A stretch of DNA of 64,000 bases from Cyanoderma ruficeps (GCA_008694505.1 VZDJ01000648.1:19040-83039); one strand, 5' to 3'. Counted from the stretch's first letter, positions 7,944 through 19,954 are shown. A program made the numbers and translations. Notes: generated by a model from the letters alone, not told the origin.

Positions 7944-10900
7944 TCCCATCCCTGGGCGTGACTCATTCCCAAGGCCCCAAGAGCTCCAGCAATGCAGATT
8001 GCCAGGGACAACATCCAACTGTCCCCTGGATCTCACTTGGAGCTTTGCAAACAGCACTTTGGCACCAAATCATCCCTGAAGAAGCTCTCCTTGATTCATC
8101 ATCCAGTGACACTGTGGGATCCTGGCAGACCATGACATATCCGTCATTCCCATGGTGTGATGGGAACATGGTGAGGCTAAAAGATTGCCACAAATCCCTC
8201 TCCTTTCTCTTCCATCATGAGAGCTTTGCCCTCCCAGGCAGGAACAGCCCCTAAATCTGAGTCTCTGCTTGGAAAAACCAAAGATTTGCGCACACAGGGC
8301 TTCAGGCTCTGGGAAACAGGAATTTCCAGTCTGAGCTTCCCAGGAGTGACAGGATAAAGGGGAGCAGCTTCCTGCTGCCACAGGGCCAGGACAGTTGGGA
8401 TAATGGGAAGGAATTCCTGGCTGTGAGGGTGGGGAGGCCCTGGAATGGATTTTCCAGAGAGGCTGTGGCTGCCCCATCCCTGGGAGTTTCCAAGGCTGGG
8501 TTGGATGGGGCTTGGAGCAACCTGGGGTAGTGCAAGGTGTCCCTGCTCATGGCAGGGGGTGGGACTGGATTATCTTTAAGGCCTTTTCCAAACCAAACCA
8601 TTCTGGAATTCTGTAATCCTAAATTATTGCTGGTAGATTTTGTATTAGTTGACTGCAGGAAGAGACATGAACATAATATTTCATCCCTGACAGAGAAATC
8701 CAAGAGCAATATTTTATCCCTGAAAAATGCAATTTAGTTCATGCCTGTAGTGGAACACCTTAAAAATGAGCTCAAACTGAGATGTGACCTGCTCCAGGCT
8801 GCCCACACAGATCAGGGACACCAAAGACATCCAGCTGAAGCAAACACCAAAAAAGAGCTCAATTTGTTGCTAAAACCCAAGGATGGAGTTTCCAAGACAA
8901 GCAGTGTCTCCCCTGAATTTCTTGGGAGAGATCCCTACTTCGGCATAAAGGCTTGTGAGCCAGATCTCTGTATTTTTTGGAGAGGCAGCAGCAGATATTT
9001 GATGAGCTCTATCAGTAGAGTTGTTGATTCACTGCAAAATACAGTAAAAACTGGGGAGAAAACAAATCAAGTAAATTTAAACTACTGACACATTGCTGGG
9101 TTGGGGAGGGAAATGTAAAAAGTGTTTTGAAGCAAGGCAATTATTTGGTAGCCCCCATAGCAGAATGAATTGCTGATTTGACACTAAGTATATTCAGAAT
9201 AAAATTACCAAGTGTGATTTGAGAACTAAAAAAAACCCTTTTTGAAAAATTTCTGGAAATGGAAATATTGAGGAATGGTTTTCAATGAAAAAAATGGAAA
9301 TATAATCCATTCAATATCTCCTATTGAATTAAAATATTTAGATATTTTGAATGAAGAATTTATCCTTCCTCTCATGCTGGGGAACTGGAGAACAACAAAA
9401 TGAAATCACAGTTCAGCATTCCCCTCCAATTTTGCCGATAAATGTGGATGCCGAGATGTTTGGCCAAAAAGATGCTTCAAATGCAAGAGAAATCAGGGAA
9501 CTGAGTTCCTTTGCAGGGTTCAGGAGGCTTTTAAAAAGCTGCATTTACAAGAAATTATTCTGTTTGTCGGGTTTTGTTGTGACATCAAAAATCAACATCA
9601 TTGAAGGGACCAAAGCTGAGTGTTTGAGCTGGAATTCACAACCCCCCTGGGGTCCCTGAGCAGGAACTGTTGAGCTGTGGTAACCCACCTCACCTTTAAA
9701 ATGAGTTCTGCAGGGTGATTAATTTGCTCTGGAATTTACCTGTCTAAATGTCAGCAAAAGATTTTGTGCTTTTTTTAAAAAAAATTCTTTTCAGTGACAC
9801 TTCTTCAACTGAAAGACTTTGCAGGTGCTGCCAGCACAGTTACAAAGGCTTTGGAATTTTCATCCAGCTCCTTTTAACACATTTTACCAAAAAAATTCCT
9901 CTTTTGATGCCTTCCATGTGTGTGAGCACAGAGCAGAGCTGAGGGGCTTGAATTTTAAACTTTGGCTTTGTATTATTTTTCCCTTTAAATCTGAACTTCT
10001 TACATTTCTGATGCTCATTTGGGACATAATTAAAACAGCTCTCTTGTGTATATTCTTGGAATTGTTACAGCAGGTTCTCCACCTTGGTGTCACCATCTCC
10101 AGGAATATCCCTAAATGTGCTCCAGATGAGTCCCAGAGTCAGAAGAGAAAGGAATCTTCCCCATCCTGTTGGGTGTTCATGCTCACATTACAATATCATT
10201 AATTGCTCTGCATTAATTAGATCCTCTCTGAGGCCAATATTTAATGAAAGGCCGCCAGGCAGCAGAAAAAATTAAATTCATAAATACATAAAGTCTTATT
10301 AACCACTGAAGCCATTGGTGGGAAGAACCACTCCGAGGTGTGAAGTTTCTCCTCTTTTCCTCCTCCTTTAACTCCTCACAGATCCCTGAACAGAAATCAG
10401 GGTTATTTTCCTGTTAATCCCACACACAGGAGACCTCGTGGCTGCTGAAGCCCCACAAGCACAGGACCATCCCCTCTGTGCCAGGCTCCAGGGGAGTTGT
10501 GCTCCATGAAATCCTCAGGGAACACATCCTGGCTGGAAGCACTGCAGTGTAGTAAAGCATCTCCTACGCCCCCAACAGGTGCTTCCAAATAGGGAAGGAG
10601 TTTCAGTTTACCTCAGACATTTTAAGAAGTTTACCTAGATTCTTCCATAGCCTCCTGACAAGGATTGGCTCAGTGCTGACACAGGGGCATAGATTGGACT
10701 CTGAGAGTGTAACTCAAAACCCCTTGGTGATCTTATTGGCTGCAAGCCAGGTTATCCCTCCTAAAACATTCAGTATTTTAAAAAGAGCACAAAAGGAAGA
10801 AAAGGCTTTTCAAGGTGTTGTAGCAGGGTGTCTGAGATTTCTCAGGCACCTGTGCACAGCTTATTATTTGCTTTCTGCAACATTTTGTTATTTTGTCATT

Positions 10901-11920
10901 TTTTTCTTTATTAAACCTTTTGATTTACAAAACATCTTCGAGGAGCAGTCTCGCTAATTATTATAGCCATTTTTCTGCAAGGCTGGACCCTCAGCATGTG
11001 TCAAACCCACACTGCTGGTGACCCAGCTTTTTCCCTGTTTTTTAAGGATAATGATCTCCTGAGCAGCAAAACCAGTCAGGCCAGATGCTGCCCAGCCACC
11101 CAAGAGGGCTCCAGGGAGGTTGTTTGCACGGAACTGTGACAGTGGGGCATGAAAGGAGGTTAAATATGTTTTATTGAGCTTAGATTTGACACCTCCCAAC
11201 CTCAGCAGGTTTATTTCCCTTCTCTTTGTATCCTGGGAGGCTGTAAATTACTTCAGTGCTTCCCAGGAGGTTGCGCTTGCAGACAGAGTAAATGAGGGGT
11301 TGGATGTTAGATGCAAGGGGTGTTTCCAATGGTCTGGAAGTTGTGGATTTTTTCTTTTTAAATGAAAATTAAATAAACGTGAACTTCCATTCATCAAAAT
11401 TTGAATGAAAAAGGAATATTCATTTAGACCTCACAAATGGAAAATAAAGAAGTAGGAAAAGGGCAGGAACAGAGATCAGTCAACTTGGCTCCCAGAGCTC
11501 TCATAGGGATGGGCATTCATGATGTGGGGGTCTTCCAGGTCAACAGAAAATATTAATTTATCAGCCTGAAAATTAAGTTTTGTACATTCCTAAGAATTTA
11601 ACTCAATCAACACACTGAGAAGTCATTCAATTTCTGCTGTTCCTTAGCTTTGGGCTCCCTGCTGCAAAGAAATTACTCTCCACACTCAAGAGGTTATTGA
11701 AAAATTGTTTTATTAAAGCTCAGCCAGAAGATGAAAATAAATGTAAGGGTGGCTGAGAGCGCTGGGATGAGCTGCCAGGAACTGCCAGGACACAGAGGGG
11801 CCTTCCACAAAGGGTCCCAAAAAAACTTAACCAGGCCCCAGGCTCTAATTTGATAGGTTTTGGGAAATTCAGGTGGTGATATAGGGACCAGGAAAAAGGG
11901 CCAGCTGGTTTCCAGCATTT
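7944..11920. other. Intergenic, mostly featureless
   Basis: Apart from the CR1 at about 8,325-8,625, I recognise no gene, RNA or repeat here. Several open frames of 60-135 codons have no family signal and overlap one another on both strands. Confidence 0.5.
8325..8625 (+). repeat. CR1 LINE 3' fragment
   Basis: Matches the CR1 3' region: TTCCCAGGAGTGACAGGAT, then AAGGAATTCCTGGCTGTGAG, GGAGCAACCTGGG and the terminal CATTCTGGAATTCTG. Plus orientation; 5' truncated as usual. Confidence 0.8.
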
Positions 11921-11925
11921 CCAGC

Positions 11926-13441
11926 TGTGTTAGTTTAGGAGATGGTGAAATGCAATTGGTGATTTCTTTTGAACTGACAACCAGAATAGCCAATTGCATG
12001 CAGAGATGCATCTCTGGGACACACACAGCCTTAAAAGTTAGAAGGACGCCAGGGATCGCTCTCTTGCTTCCGCCTTCACGGGAGGTAAGGCAGCCTTGGC
12101 TTTGTCCCTTGGAGGGGCCCGGGAAGGCCTGCCCTGCCCCGGGCTTTCACAGGAGGCCCGCCTGGCCAGGTGACTCCCAGCCGAGAGAGGGGATGATGTG
12201 CCCCCGTCCCGACCCCGATCAGTTTTTAGCAGCTGGAAAACACCCTGCCGCTCCCCCTATGTGGGGGGGGGGGGGAGCTGGCCCGAGGCCTGGCCGTGGG
12301 CCTGGGCCCTTTCCCCAGCAGTTGGTAAGGGGAGCCTGCAGCCGCTCCAAGCTGGGCCCACCCTGAATGAGACCGAGGGATGGGGGGCAAGGAGCCTTTC
12401 ATCCGCTGGGCTGCTTTGAGACCTGCTTGAGTTTTTTTTTTTTCCATTCCCGTGGTTTTTTCCTTCACTGCCGCTGGCCGAGATCACGTGACCACGGCAA
12501 GTCTGGGCAAGTTTTAACTCTTTCTTGCCAGGAGATGGGACTTCCAAAGCACTGCCTCTTCCCAGAATGAGAACAGACAAATGCATGGAGCATAGACATA
12601 GAGAAGACTTAGCATAACAGTCAGATGGAGAGAGTGAGAAAATAATTAATTAGAGGAAGGATGAAGGAGTTGCCTGTTGGCTGGACTTTCTTGTTTGAGC
12701 TATGGAAATGAACTCTATTGGTAGATTGTCTTTTAAATCATGGAAAAAATATGCATTTGAGGAGATGATTGGTGCATTTTTGAGCAAAGGTGTTTCTGAT
12801 GGACTGTATGATTCCATGAGATGTCTGAACAGAGAGAAAGAGATGAGAAGCTTCTGCACCAGTGAAAAAAAGTGAGAAGACATCTCTGTTCCTTGAGATG
12901 AAAAATCCTTTGCCTTGAAGCTGCTTATCTTTAAAAGGTGACACCCCAAATGCCTGAACTCCACAACCCATAAGCAGCTTGAGAAACTGCTAATGGGAAG
13001 AGACCACATGGAAGCAGGTTTTCCTTGGGTGGCTGTTTCTGTGAGAGTTCCGACCCACAAGAGAACTTTTTTTGGTTGTCAGTGGGAGAATTCCATAGCG
13101 AACAAGAGACTCCTCTCCTGAAGAATAGATGAAAGACTATATTTAAATGTTGAAACTGACTGAATGTCACAGGTTTTGTCTCTATGTTGTTTGTAGAAAA
13201 GTGAACACTTGTGGGAGGGGAGAGGAGTTTTGAAACTTTCTTATTTTTTTTCTCTTCTCTTCTCTTTGTTTTCCTGTCTGTGTGTTAATAAATTACATGT
13301 TTACCTTTAAATTGAGCCTGTTTTGCCTCCTTCTCCCAAAATCCTAATTTCCCAGTTGGCAAATAATTTAGTAAACATAAAAACCACCACATAAATGGTG
13401 CATTGGCCGAGAAATGCAAAATTTTAACCAAAATGACAACA
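11926..13441 (+). mobile_element. 1.5-kb LTR (ERVL-like) with 5-bp target duplication
   Basis: Begins TGTGTTAGTTTAGG and ends AAAATGACAACA, with CCAGC on both sides (11,921-11,925; 13,442-13,446). Its 3' half (about 12,800-13,441) is homologous to the LTR at 43,498-44,075 and contains AATAAA near 13,286. The start and end resemble the 1,371-bp LTR at 6,358-7,728 read on the minus strand. The middle is GC-rich with a run of 14 G near 12,261. No retroviral genes were seen, so this looks like a solo LTR. Confidence 0.65.
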
Positions 13442-13446
13442 CCAGC

Positions 13447-13894
13447 ACATGTGGGATATTGGCTGGTTTGACAATGTGGAGGTTGACATAAAAGCCTGCA
13501 GATTCCCAGATAAATTGTGCAAATCCCCTCCTGGTGTCAGAGTGTGGGATGAGCCATGAGGAACACCCAGCCTAAAGCTGACCCACTGCCTGACAAACCA
13601 GCAATGACCAAAATGCAACATGAATGCACCAAATAACCCCAAGGGAGTAGAAATTGGAGGAAGTGGGGAGAATGAGGATTGGGATGTGGTGGAGGAGCCT
13701 TCACGCTGCTCCTTGGTGGCACTGAGCCACTGAGTCCCCTCACATGTAACCACAGGGCTGCCAAAAACTTCAACAGGCTTTTTTGCCCTCTCTCCTTGAA
13801 ACAGTAACAAAACCAAGAAATGTTACAGTTCTGAAGTCAGGTTTTGGAGTGTTAAAAGTGCTTTTCTTGGCTGGGTGCTGCAATGGCATCATGG
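13447..13894. other. Intergenic spacer
   Basis: Between the LTR and the minisatellite. No recognisable gene or repeat. Confidence 0.4.
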
Positions 13895-14465
13895 TCCCCA
13901 TGATGCCATCAAGGTGTGCAGGGTCCCTGTGACACCAGGGAAGGTGCTGGTGGTCCCTCTGCCACCATGCAAGGTGTTCTTGTTCCCTGTGCCACCAAAC
14001 AAGGTGTGCAAGGGCCCTGTGCCATGGAGCAAGGTGTACATGGTCTTTACATTGTTATACAAGGTGTGCATTGTCCTTATATAAATGCACAAAGTGTGCC
14101 TGGTCCCCGTGCTCCATGCAGGGTGTGCAGGGTCCCTGTGCCATCAGGAAAGGTGTTGGTGGTCCTTGTGTCACTGTGCAAGAGGTTCCTGGTGCTCGTG
14201 CTTCCAGGTGAGGTGTCAATGGTTATTCCATCACTGTGCAAGGTGCAGCTGGTCCCTTTGCTGCCATCCAAGGTGTGCATGGTCCCTGTCCCATCAGGAA
14301 TGGTGTGTGTGATCCCCATGCTGCAGTATGAGGTGTGCATGGACCCTGCATCCCTGAGCAAGTTGTGCATGGTCTCTGTGCCATCAAGGAAGGTGTGAAT
14401 GGCCCTTACACCATTATACAAGGTACACATGGTCCTTGCAACATCACACAAGGTGTCCACATCTT
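13895..14465 (+). repeat. Minisatellite, about 36-bp units
   Basis: Roughly 15 diverged head-to-tail units based on CAAGGTGTGCATGGTCCCTG followed by a variable TGCCATCA-like end. The period is a multiple of three, which leaves long open frames on both strands (13,916-14,398 plus; 14,628-14,077 minus) that are repeat artefacts, not genes. Confidence 0.85.
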
Positions 14466-14559
14466 GTGCCCTGTAGGATAATAGGAATGGGGCTGCGGGC
14501 AGCCTTGGCCTTGATGAGTTGCAGCTGTGTCCTTGAACATAACAGGTGAACAACTTTGA

Positions 14560-14800
14560 GGGAGAAGAAGTGTGGAACGTGGATGTGTGTTGACATTTAC
14601 AACAAGAAATGGAGAAATTTATGACCAATTACAAAAGAGTAGAATGCACGTGCACAGTTTGTTAGCCAACTATAATGCAAAAAGGAGCGCGTGTTATGCG
14701 TGTGATACAGAGAAAAAGTATAAAAAGTTGTATTGTGGGAAAATAAACTGCTGATGCTTGCCACCATCTTCAGCGTCAGTCTTTTGCCCACGGTCACTGC
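14560..14800 (+). repeat. Possible solo LTR fragment (TATA and polyA pair)
   Basis: TATAAAAAG at about 14,716 and AATAAA at about 14,741 are 25 nt apart, the compact promoter/polyA layout of alpharetrovirus-like LTRs. I could not find matching target duplications or confident ends. Confidence 0.3.
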
Positions 14801-14851
14801 CCCACTGTTCAAGGAGCACAGGACAGCCTCCCTCCCACCAGACACCATTTC

Positions 14852-15763
14852 TCACCCAGAGTGGGGTGAATCCCCGAGTTCTGCCGCAATCCGCCCCGCA
14901 GCCCCGGCTGAGCGCAGGCCCCGGCCAGGGCAGAGCAGGCAGGGGCAGCAGGAGCAGAGGCCCAGAGCCGCCGTCAGCAGGGCCGAGCGCCACGACGGCT
15001 GCCGGTATTTGCCGGCTCTCTTCACCCCGCCGCCCGTCTGGGCCGCGTAGTCGAGGGTGCGCAGAACGTGTGGCTCCACTCTGTCGGCAGCACGGTGCTG
15101 CTGCACCAGCAGCCCCTCCAGCTGCACGAACAGCCCGCGCAGCTCCAGCTCCAGCAGCTGCCGCTGGCGTGCCTGGGCCAGGCCCAGGTGATGCTTGGCC
15201 TTGATCTCCTCCAGGTCGCGGTGGACGATGCGAGGCCCCTGGGGGCTCTCGGCTAGCAGATCCACGTCCTGGGCGCCCAGGTTGATGCTCGCCAGTTCCG
15301 CCTGCCTCTGGATCTGTTCTTTCAGCCGGTGCCGGTAGCGGCTCTCCCGGGCGTAGTGGCGGGTGAGGAGGGCGCCGTAGCGGCGCAGCAGCAGCAGCCA
15401 CAGCTGGGTCTGGCGGACGCGGGGCCCCGCTCGCCCCGAGCCCCCGGCCGGGGCCACCGGCAGCGCTCCCGGCTGGGGCTGCAGGGCCGCGGCCTGGCGG
15501 GCGAAGGCAGCCCGGGCCGCGCCGAGCCCGCTCTTCTCTCAGGCGATGCTTGCCTCCGAGGTGCAGCACAGCACCGACTGCTGCGTCCTATCGATGCTCT
15601 CCCGAGAGCTGTTCCAGCCGGTCCAGCGCCCGCCACAGCTCGGCCGCCTCCCGCAGCGCCTGGCCCACGGGCGTCGTCCCCGATTGTTGAAGCGCAGGGA
15701 GTCGTCATGGGGGTCCCCCTCGGCCGCCGCTCGCTGCTGCAGCTCCGCCAGCTGATCCCTCAT
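14852..15763 (-). pseudogene. Syntaxin-like (Qa-SNARE) intronless sequence, disrupted
   Basis: Syntaxins are membrane-anchored Qa-SNAREs that drive vesicle fusion. From ATG 15,763 the minus strand gives MRDQLAELQQRAA, an Habc-like helix set, a YRHRLKEQIQRQ segment matching the syntaxin YRxRxKxxIQRQ signature, and a SNARE motif (LLELELRGLFVQLEGLLVQQ, DRVEPHVLRTLDYA). It ends in a Cys-rich hydrophobic tail (ALLTAALGLCSCCPCLLC). The aligned zero-layer Gln is present. Lesions: two compensating frame shifts between about 15,690 and 15,595, and a TGA at 15,541-15,539. All of it is one uninterrupted DNA block, so it is either a retrocopy or an intronless paralogue (compare STX11, STX19). Strongly GC-rich; assembly error in GC-rich DNA could explain the lesions. 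Confidence 0.6.
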
Positions 15764-15887
15764 GCTCCGCGGGGCTCCAGCACCGTTTACGTGTGAGGCT
15801 GGAGCTCCTGCGGGAGCGCTGCGAGCCTTCCCTCCTGGCAGCAGAGCAAATATTGATGGAGGAGGGCAGGTCCTGCGTCACGAAAGT

Positions 15888-15971
15888 CCCGTCAGACGGG
15901 GCACGGAGGGTGTGGCCTACCCGGCACCCCCGTCAGACGGGGCACGGAGGGTGTGGCCTACCCGGCACCCC
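15888..15971 (+). repeat. 41-bp perfect tandem duplication
   Basis: The block starting CCCGTCAGACGGGGCACGG occurs twice back to back (starts 15,888 and 15,929) without visible differences, just upstream of the syntaxin-like start codon. Confidence 0.85.
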
Positions 15972-16089
15972 CGGCCTTCGGAACGGCTCCACCCGGCTCC
16001 AAACTGCCAACATGCTCACAGTGTACCCAAACCCAGCTCCTGGTTGTACCAAAGGAAGGGCAAATGACACAGAGTCAGACTCTGCCAAG

Positions 16090-16215
16090 CTGGCAGGGAC
16101 ACTCAGGGATCACGGAGCCCAGCTCCTGGCCCTGCACAGCACCATCACTCAAAATCCCACCCTGGGCTTGAGGCACTGTCCAAACACTCCTGGAACTCAG
16201 CTCATCCCGTTCCTG
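16090..16215 (-). repeat. CR1 LINE fragment
   Basis: Plus-strand text GGCCCTGCACAGCACC, AATCCCACCCTGGGC and CACTGTCCAAACACTCCTGG is the reverse complement of CR1 3'-region sequence. Confidence 0.65.
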
Positions 16216-17010
16216 TTATGAACTGGAAATGGATGGAGGCAAAACTCGGCCTCTCCCTGCTGTGTGGGTCGGGAAGGCTCCGGGGCCTCACAGTGCCTAC
16301 AATGTCACCGGCAGTGCCCTGCACCCCTGAAGCATCGTGAGGGTGAATTCAAAAAGGTGCTCTTGGGGTCTTCCAGGCTGGAAATGAGCGTTGGGATGAC
16401 CCAGCTGTCCCACACATCACTGCAAGGCAGTGCTGAGTCCACTCCCTGCTGAAATGCATAAAAATCACAGCTGAATTCTAAGACATCTATAAAAAATACC
16501 TTTAAAAATGTACTTCTACAAAATGCATTTCCAAAGTGTATGGGGAAAAATAGTTGTTCTCTACCACTCTGGTATTTTATATTATGTATTTTATATTATG
16601 TATTTTATAACATGTATTATCACATATGACCTAAACATGATGATATAAAGTATATAACAGCTATGATATAATATCAATATAATATCAAATCAATATAATA
16701 TCGACAGAGGGACAGCCAAGGGAGGTTTAGCAAAGGTCAAGCAGCTCTGAAGGGAGTGGAATTCCCTCCAATGCCATCTGATGGATGTACATAAAGAGGG
16801 GCTCCAGCATTTCTGCAAAACAAGTTTAATTTTGTTCTCTGTAACCATCAAGGCCAAGAAAAAAAACCAAACAAACCCTTTTGTCCCTGGGGTTTGGAGG
16901 ATGTGTTGTGTTAAAAAGGAGATATTCCCATCGGAGAGGAAATGCCACTGGAATCAGTGCAATAAAGTGAAATGTCAAAAGTCAGCAGATTAATGAGGGG
17001 AAAAGTCAAA
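16216..17010. other. Intergenic, with AT-rich repeats
   Basis: No gene seen. Holds short tandem AT-rich units at 16,565-16,705 (see separate entry). Confidence 0.4.
16565..16705. repeat. AT-rich simple tandem repeats
   Basis: Three near-identical GTATTTTATATTAT units are followed by repeats of ATAATATCAATAT. Almost no G or C. Confidence 0.8.
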
Positions 17011-17014
17011 ACAG

Positions 17015-17330
17015 AATGACAGAATCCCAGTTTCATTAATGTTGGAAAAGGCTTCCTAGACCTCCGAGTCCATCCTGTGCCTGATCCCCGCCTTGTTCCC
17101 AGCCCAGAGCACTGAGTGCCACCTCCAGGAATTCCTTGGACACCTCCAGGGATGGGGACTCCAAACCTCCCTGGGCGGCCCCTGCCAAGGCCTAACCACC
17201 CTTTCCATGGGGAAATTCCTGCTGAGTTTATTCCATATATTTATTGTCAGCACCTGCCTCTGGCCGAGCATGGAGCCCCCCGGCAGCTCTACACAAACCC
17301 AGCCCCATCTACCCCCAAAAATCCCTGTTT
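17015..17330 (-). repeat. CR1 LINE fragment
   Basis: Reverse-complement CR1: ATTAATGTTGGAAAAGGC, CCGAGTCCATCC, CACCTCCAGGGATGGGGACT and CCACCCTTTCCATGGGGAA. Minus orientation. Confidence 0.8.
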
Positions 17331-17889
17331 AAACAATGTTATCACTGCTATTTAACAAGGGCAAGACCAGAGGAGTAACTTCTCGTTTCCCATTAAATAT
17401 CCCTTAGGTAACAGTCCAACCTTCTCCTCAAGCCAAGTCACCCTCTGAACCCACCCATGTCCCACAGTGGCCAAGGGACCTCGCCCAGAGCCTACTCCTC
17501 TTCCCCTGCTCCTTTCATGGCATTTTTAGTCATTTCACAGCACTTTTAGGCATTTTCCCCTTCTTTTTCCAAGAAATCATTAGCTGCTCCTATCCTTTTT
17601 TTCCCCGAAAAATGGTGTTTTGGAGCCAGACTGGATGGTGATTGGGGTGAAGGTCTCCATCCCATCCTGCTCAAGATCTTCATAGTGTGTAAAAGCTTCT
17701 CTATCCATTTATAAATAAAGTTTCTATATCCAGTTTATAAACCTTCCAATTAAAACTATAAAAAATATCCAGCTGCATCAAAAAGCTTTTTTTTTTTACA
17801 TGAAAACCTCCATTTTACCTACTTTTTTTTCCACCTTTTAATGTCTCAACTACTCAGGAAGCAATGCAAAACCAAAGTAAGTTTCTCTT
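17331..17889. other. Intergenic spacer downstream of BRWD3
   Basis: No gene or repeat recognised between the CR1 and the proposed BRWD3 polyA signals. Confidence 0.4.
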
Positions 17890-17906
17890 TTTATTTTTTT
17901 TTTATT
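17890..17906 (-). terminator. Candidate polyadenylation signals (two AATAAA)
   Basis: Two AATAAA hexamers on the minus strand within an A/T run, about 5.4 kb past the BRWD3 stop. Placement is plausible for the distal cleavage site of BRWD3, but AT-rich sequence yields such hexamers by chance. Confidence 0.35.
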
Positions 17907-19954
17907 AAGACAATCCCACAGCTGGAAAATGAAACATCCTAGATTACATCAGTGACTTCAAAAAAACTCTAGAAAAAAATCTTTACAAATTTACATTTGT
18001 ACAATACAAAAAACTAACAGCTCATTGCATATAAATATTACATTTGGTCTGCCAACATGTGGCATCAAAATCCCTGAAGTATTCATTAAAGGGACCTGAG
18101 ATAGCGGATGTGAAGATATGGGCATAAATATCACCTCAAAAAAAAAATAATATAGAAAGTAGACATAATTCTAATAGTTTTGTGCATTTTTGGAGTATTT
18201 TAAATCCAGAACACGACCTGGAGAGCCTAAATCATATGAATTTTGCTCTGACATCAAGTGGTATTTCTACATAAAATCTGCTCTAATGACTCATGGAGGA
18301 ATGAAGAGCCTGAATTAATATTTCTACAGAAAAATAATCCTCAGACACTGAGTTCTGAACACACCCGAGCAGTCACCACTCTGAGGAAGAATTTCAGGAA
18401 AAGAAACGGCGGATTTAGATTTTACCTGCAAATATTTGGCAGGATTTCAACCCCCATCTCCCCCAAACAGCTCCTCACAGACACAAAACCCAGGAAGATC
18501 CGCAGTGCTCGCCAATGAAAACCCCCAAACTGAGGATCCGCTCCTAATTTTCCACTGGTGGAATTATTTCCCAACTATTTACACATTTGCCAGCTCCCCA
18601 GCGTGACTGCAGTTACTACCAGGAGTAGTAACTCCAAGGGCTTGGTTTGCCTTGGAAGTCCCACGGACTCGGACCAGGTACCCACATCCACGCACAAAAA
18701 TGTATTTCAGCACCATTTGTAGAACACTAGAGTTAAGGCTGTGACAGCAATTCCCACCGGAAATCTAAATTTTTCAGGGATTCGTAGCACAGTTGTGTGA
18801 GTTCGCTGCGGGCCGAACGCGACGTAGTAAAAATGTACAAGCTTCCAACAGGTCTTTGTATTTCTAAGACTAAAAAAAGGAGGAGCTTTTAGACTAAATT
18901 TTGCAGGCTGTTACTTACTGTACATAAAGGAGTTTTTTTTTTACCACGTGTAAACCTCGGATATATTGAAGAGTTGAAAAGTCTCTGTCGCTCATGCGCA
19001 GGGATTTGCTATGATACACATTGTAAGAACACAACAACAGCTCCCTACCTATTAAATATAGAGTTAGCCTTGGAGGGTGAACTGCTCCTTCAGGAAATCA
19101 TCAGGATTTTATAAAACTCTGCAGGATGGTTTTTAAATAAAAAGATAAAAGACATGTAAACACACGAAGACGTTTTTAACCCATGAGATCCATGACAGGA
19201 CGCTCCAGATCAGGACACAACATCCTTAAACCTACAGCTGTTCACTTTTCCCTGGTGTTCTCCATTCAAAGATGGAATGAATCAAGTCTTTATAGAAAAT
19301 CAGTGATTTAAACTGATTTTCTCATGTTAATATCCTGTCATTTGGAGCACAGAGACATTCCCGAGACACCCAGGAGCAGCTTTTCCAAATGCTTAGCAAG
19401 GGTCATCTTGTTTTTGGGAGTCAAGAGAACCTCCAAATATTTTATTTTTTTTAATTAATTAAAAACACTCTGCCACACCCCTGCTGCCAGCTCTTTTCCC
19501 TGCTCTCTGAACTGCTTCCCCACAGGAGGAGCAGCTGAGATGGACATTGAGGAAAACATTCCAAGAAAACGAAACTACGCAAACAAGCCACGGAATTTGA
19601 AGCAGCCAAAAATCCTCCATGAATTATTTCTCCACAATTCTTTTTAGGTTTTGTGTCTGCAGGGTGGGGGTGGTTGGGATTAGGGGGTGGCCTCTGCTTG
19701 GCTGATGGAGAAAGGAGTGATGGAAAGAGAGAGGAGGGATAAAACTGCCCAAATCCATCCAAATTCAAGCACCAACAGAAAGGTTTGGATTAAACCTAAC
19801 AGCCAGGCAGGCCAGCTGAAATAAAACTCATCACGATATCCAAAGCTTCCAAGAGAATAAATAAATAGCCTATAAAAGGAAACTACAGGACAGAGGTGAA
19901 GATGGCAAAGAGGAAGATAAAAGGTGATGGAGAAAATAAAAAGCAGGTGAAGTT

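Noticed and set aside
11860..12366. 168-codon plus frame
   Set aside because: Lies across the start of an LTR and GC-rich low complexity; no homology recognised.
13916..14398. 160-codon plus-strand open frame and overlapping 183-codon minus frame
   Set aside because: Both arise from a minisatellite with a period divisible by three; there is no domain and the translated repeat is low complexity.
14694..15569. 291-codon minus-strand open frame, the longest in the window
   Set aside because: It is a shadow of the syntaxin-like frame in GC-rich DNA; Pro/Gly/Ala/Arg-rich with no family signal.
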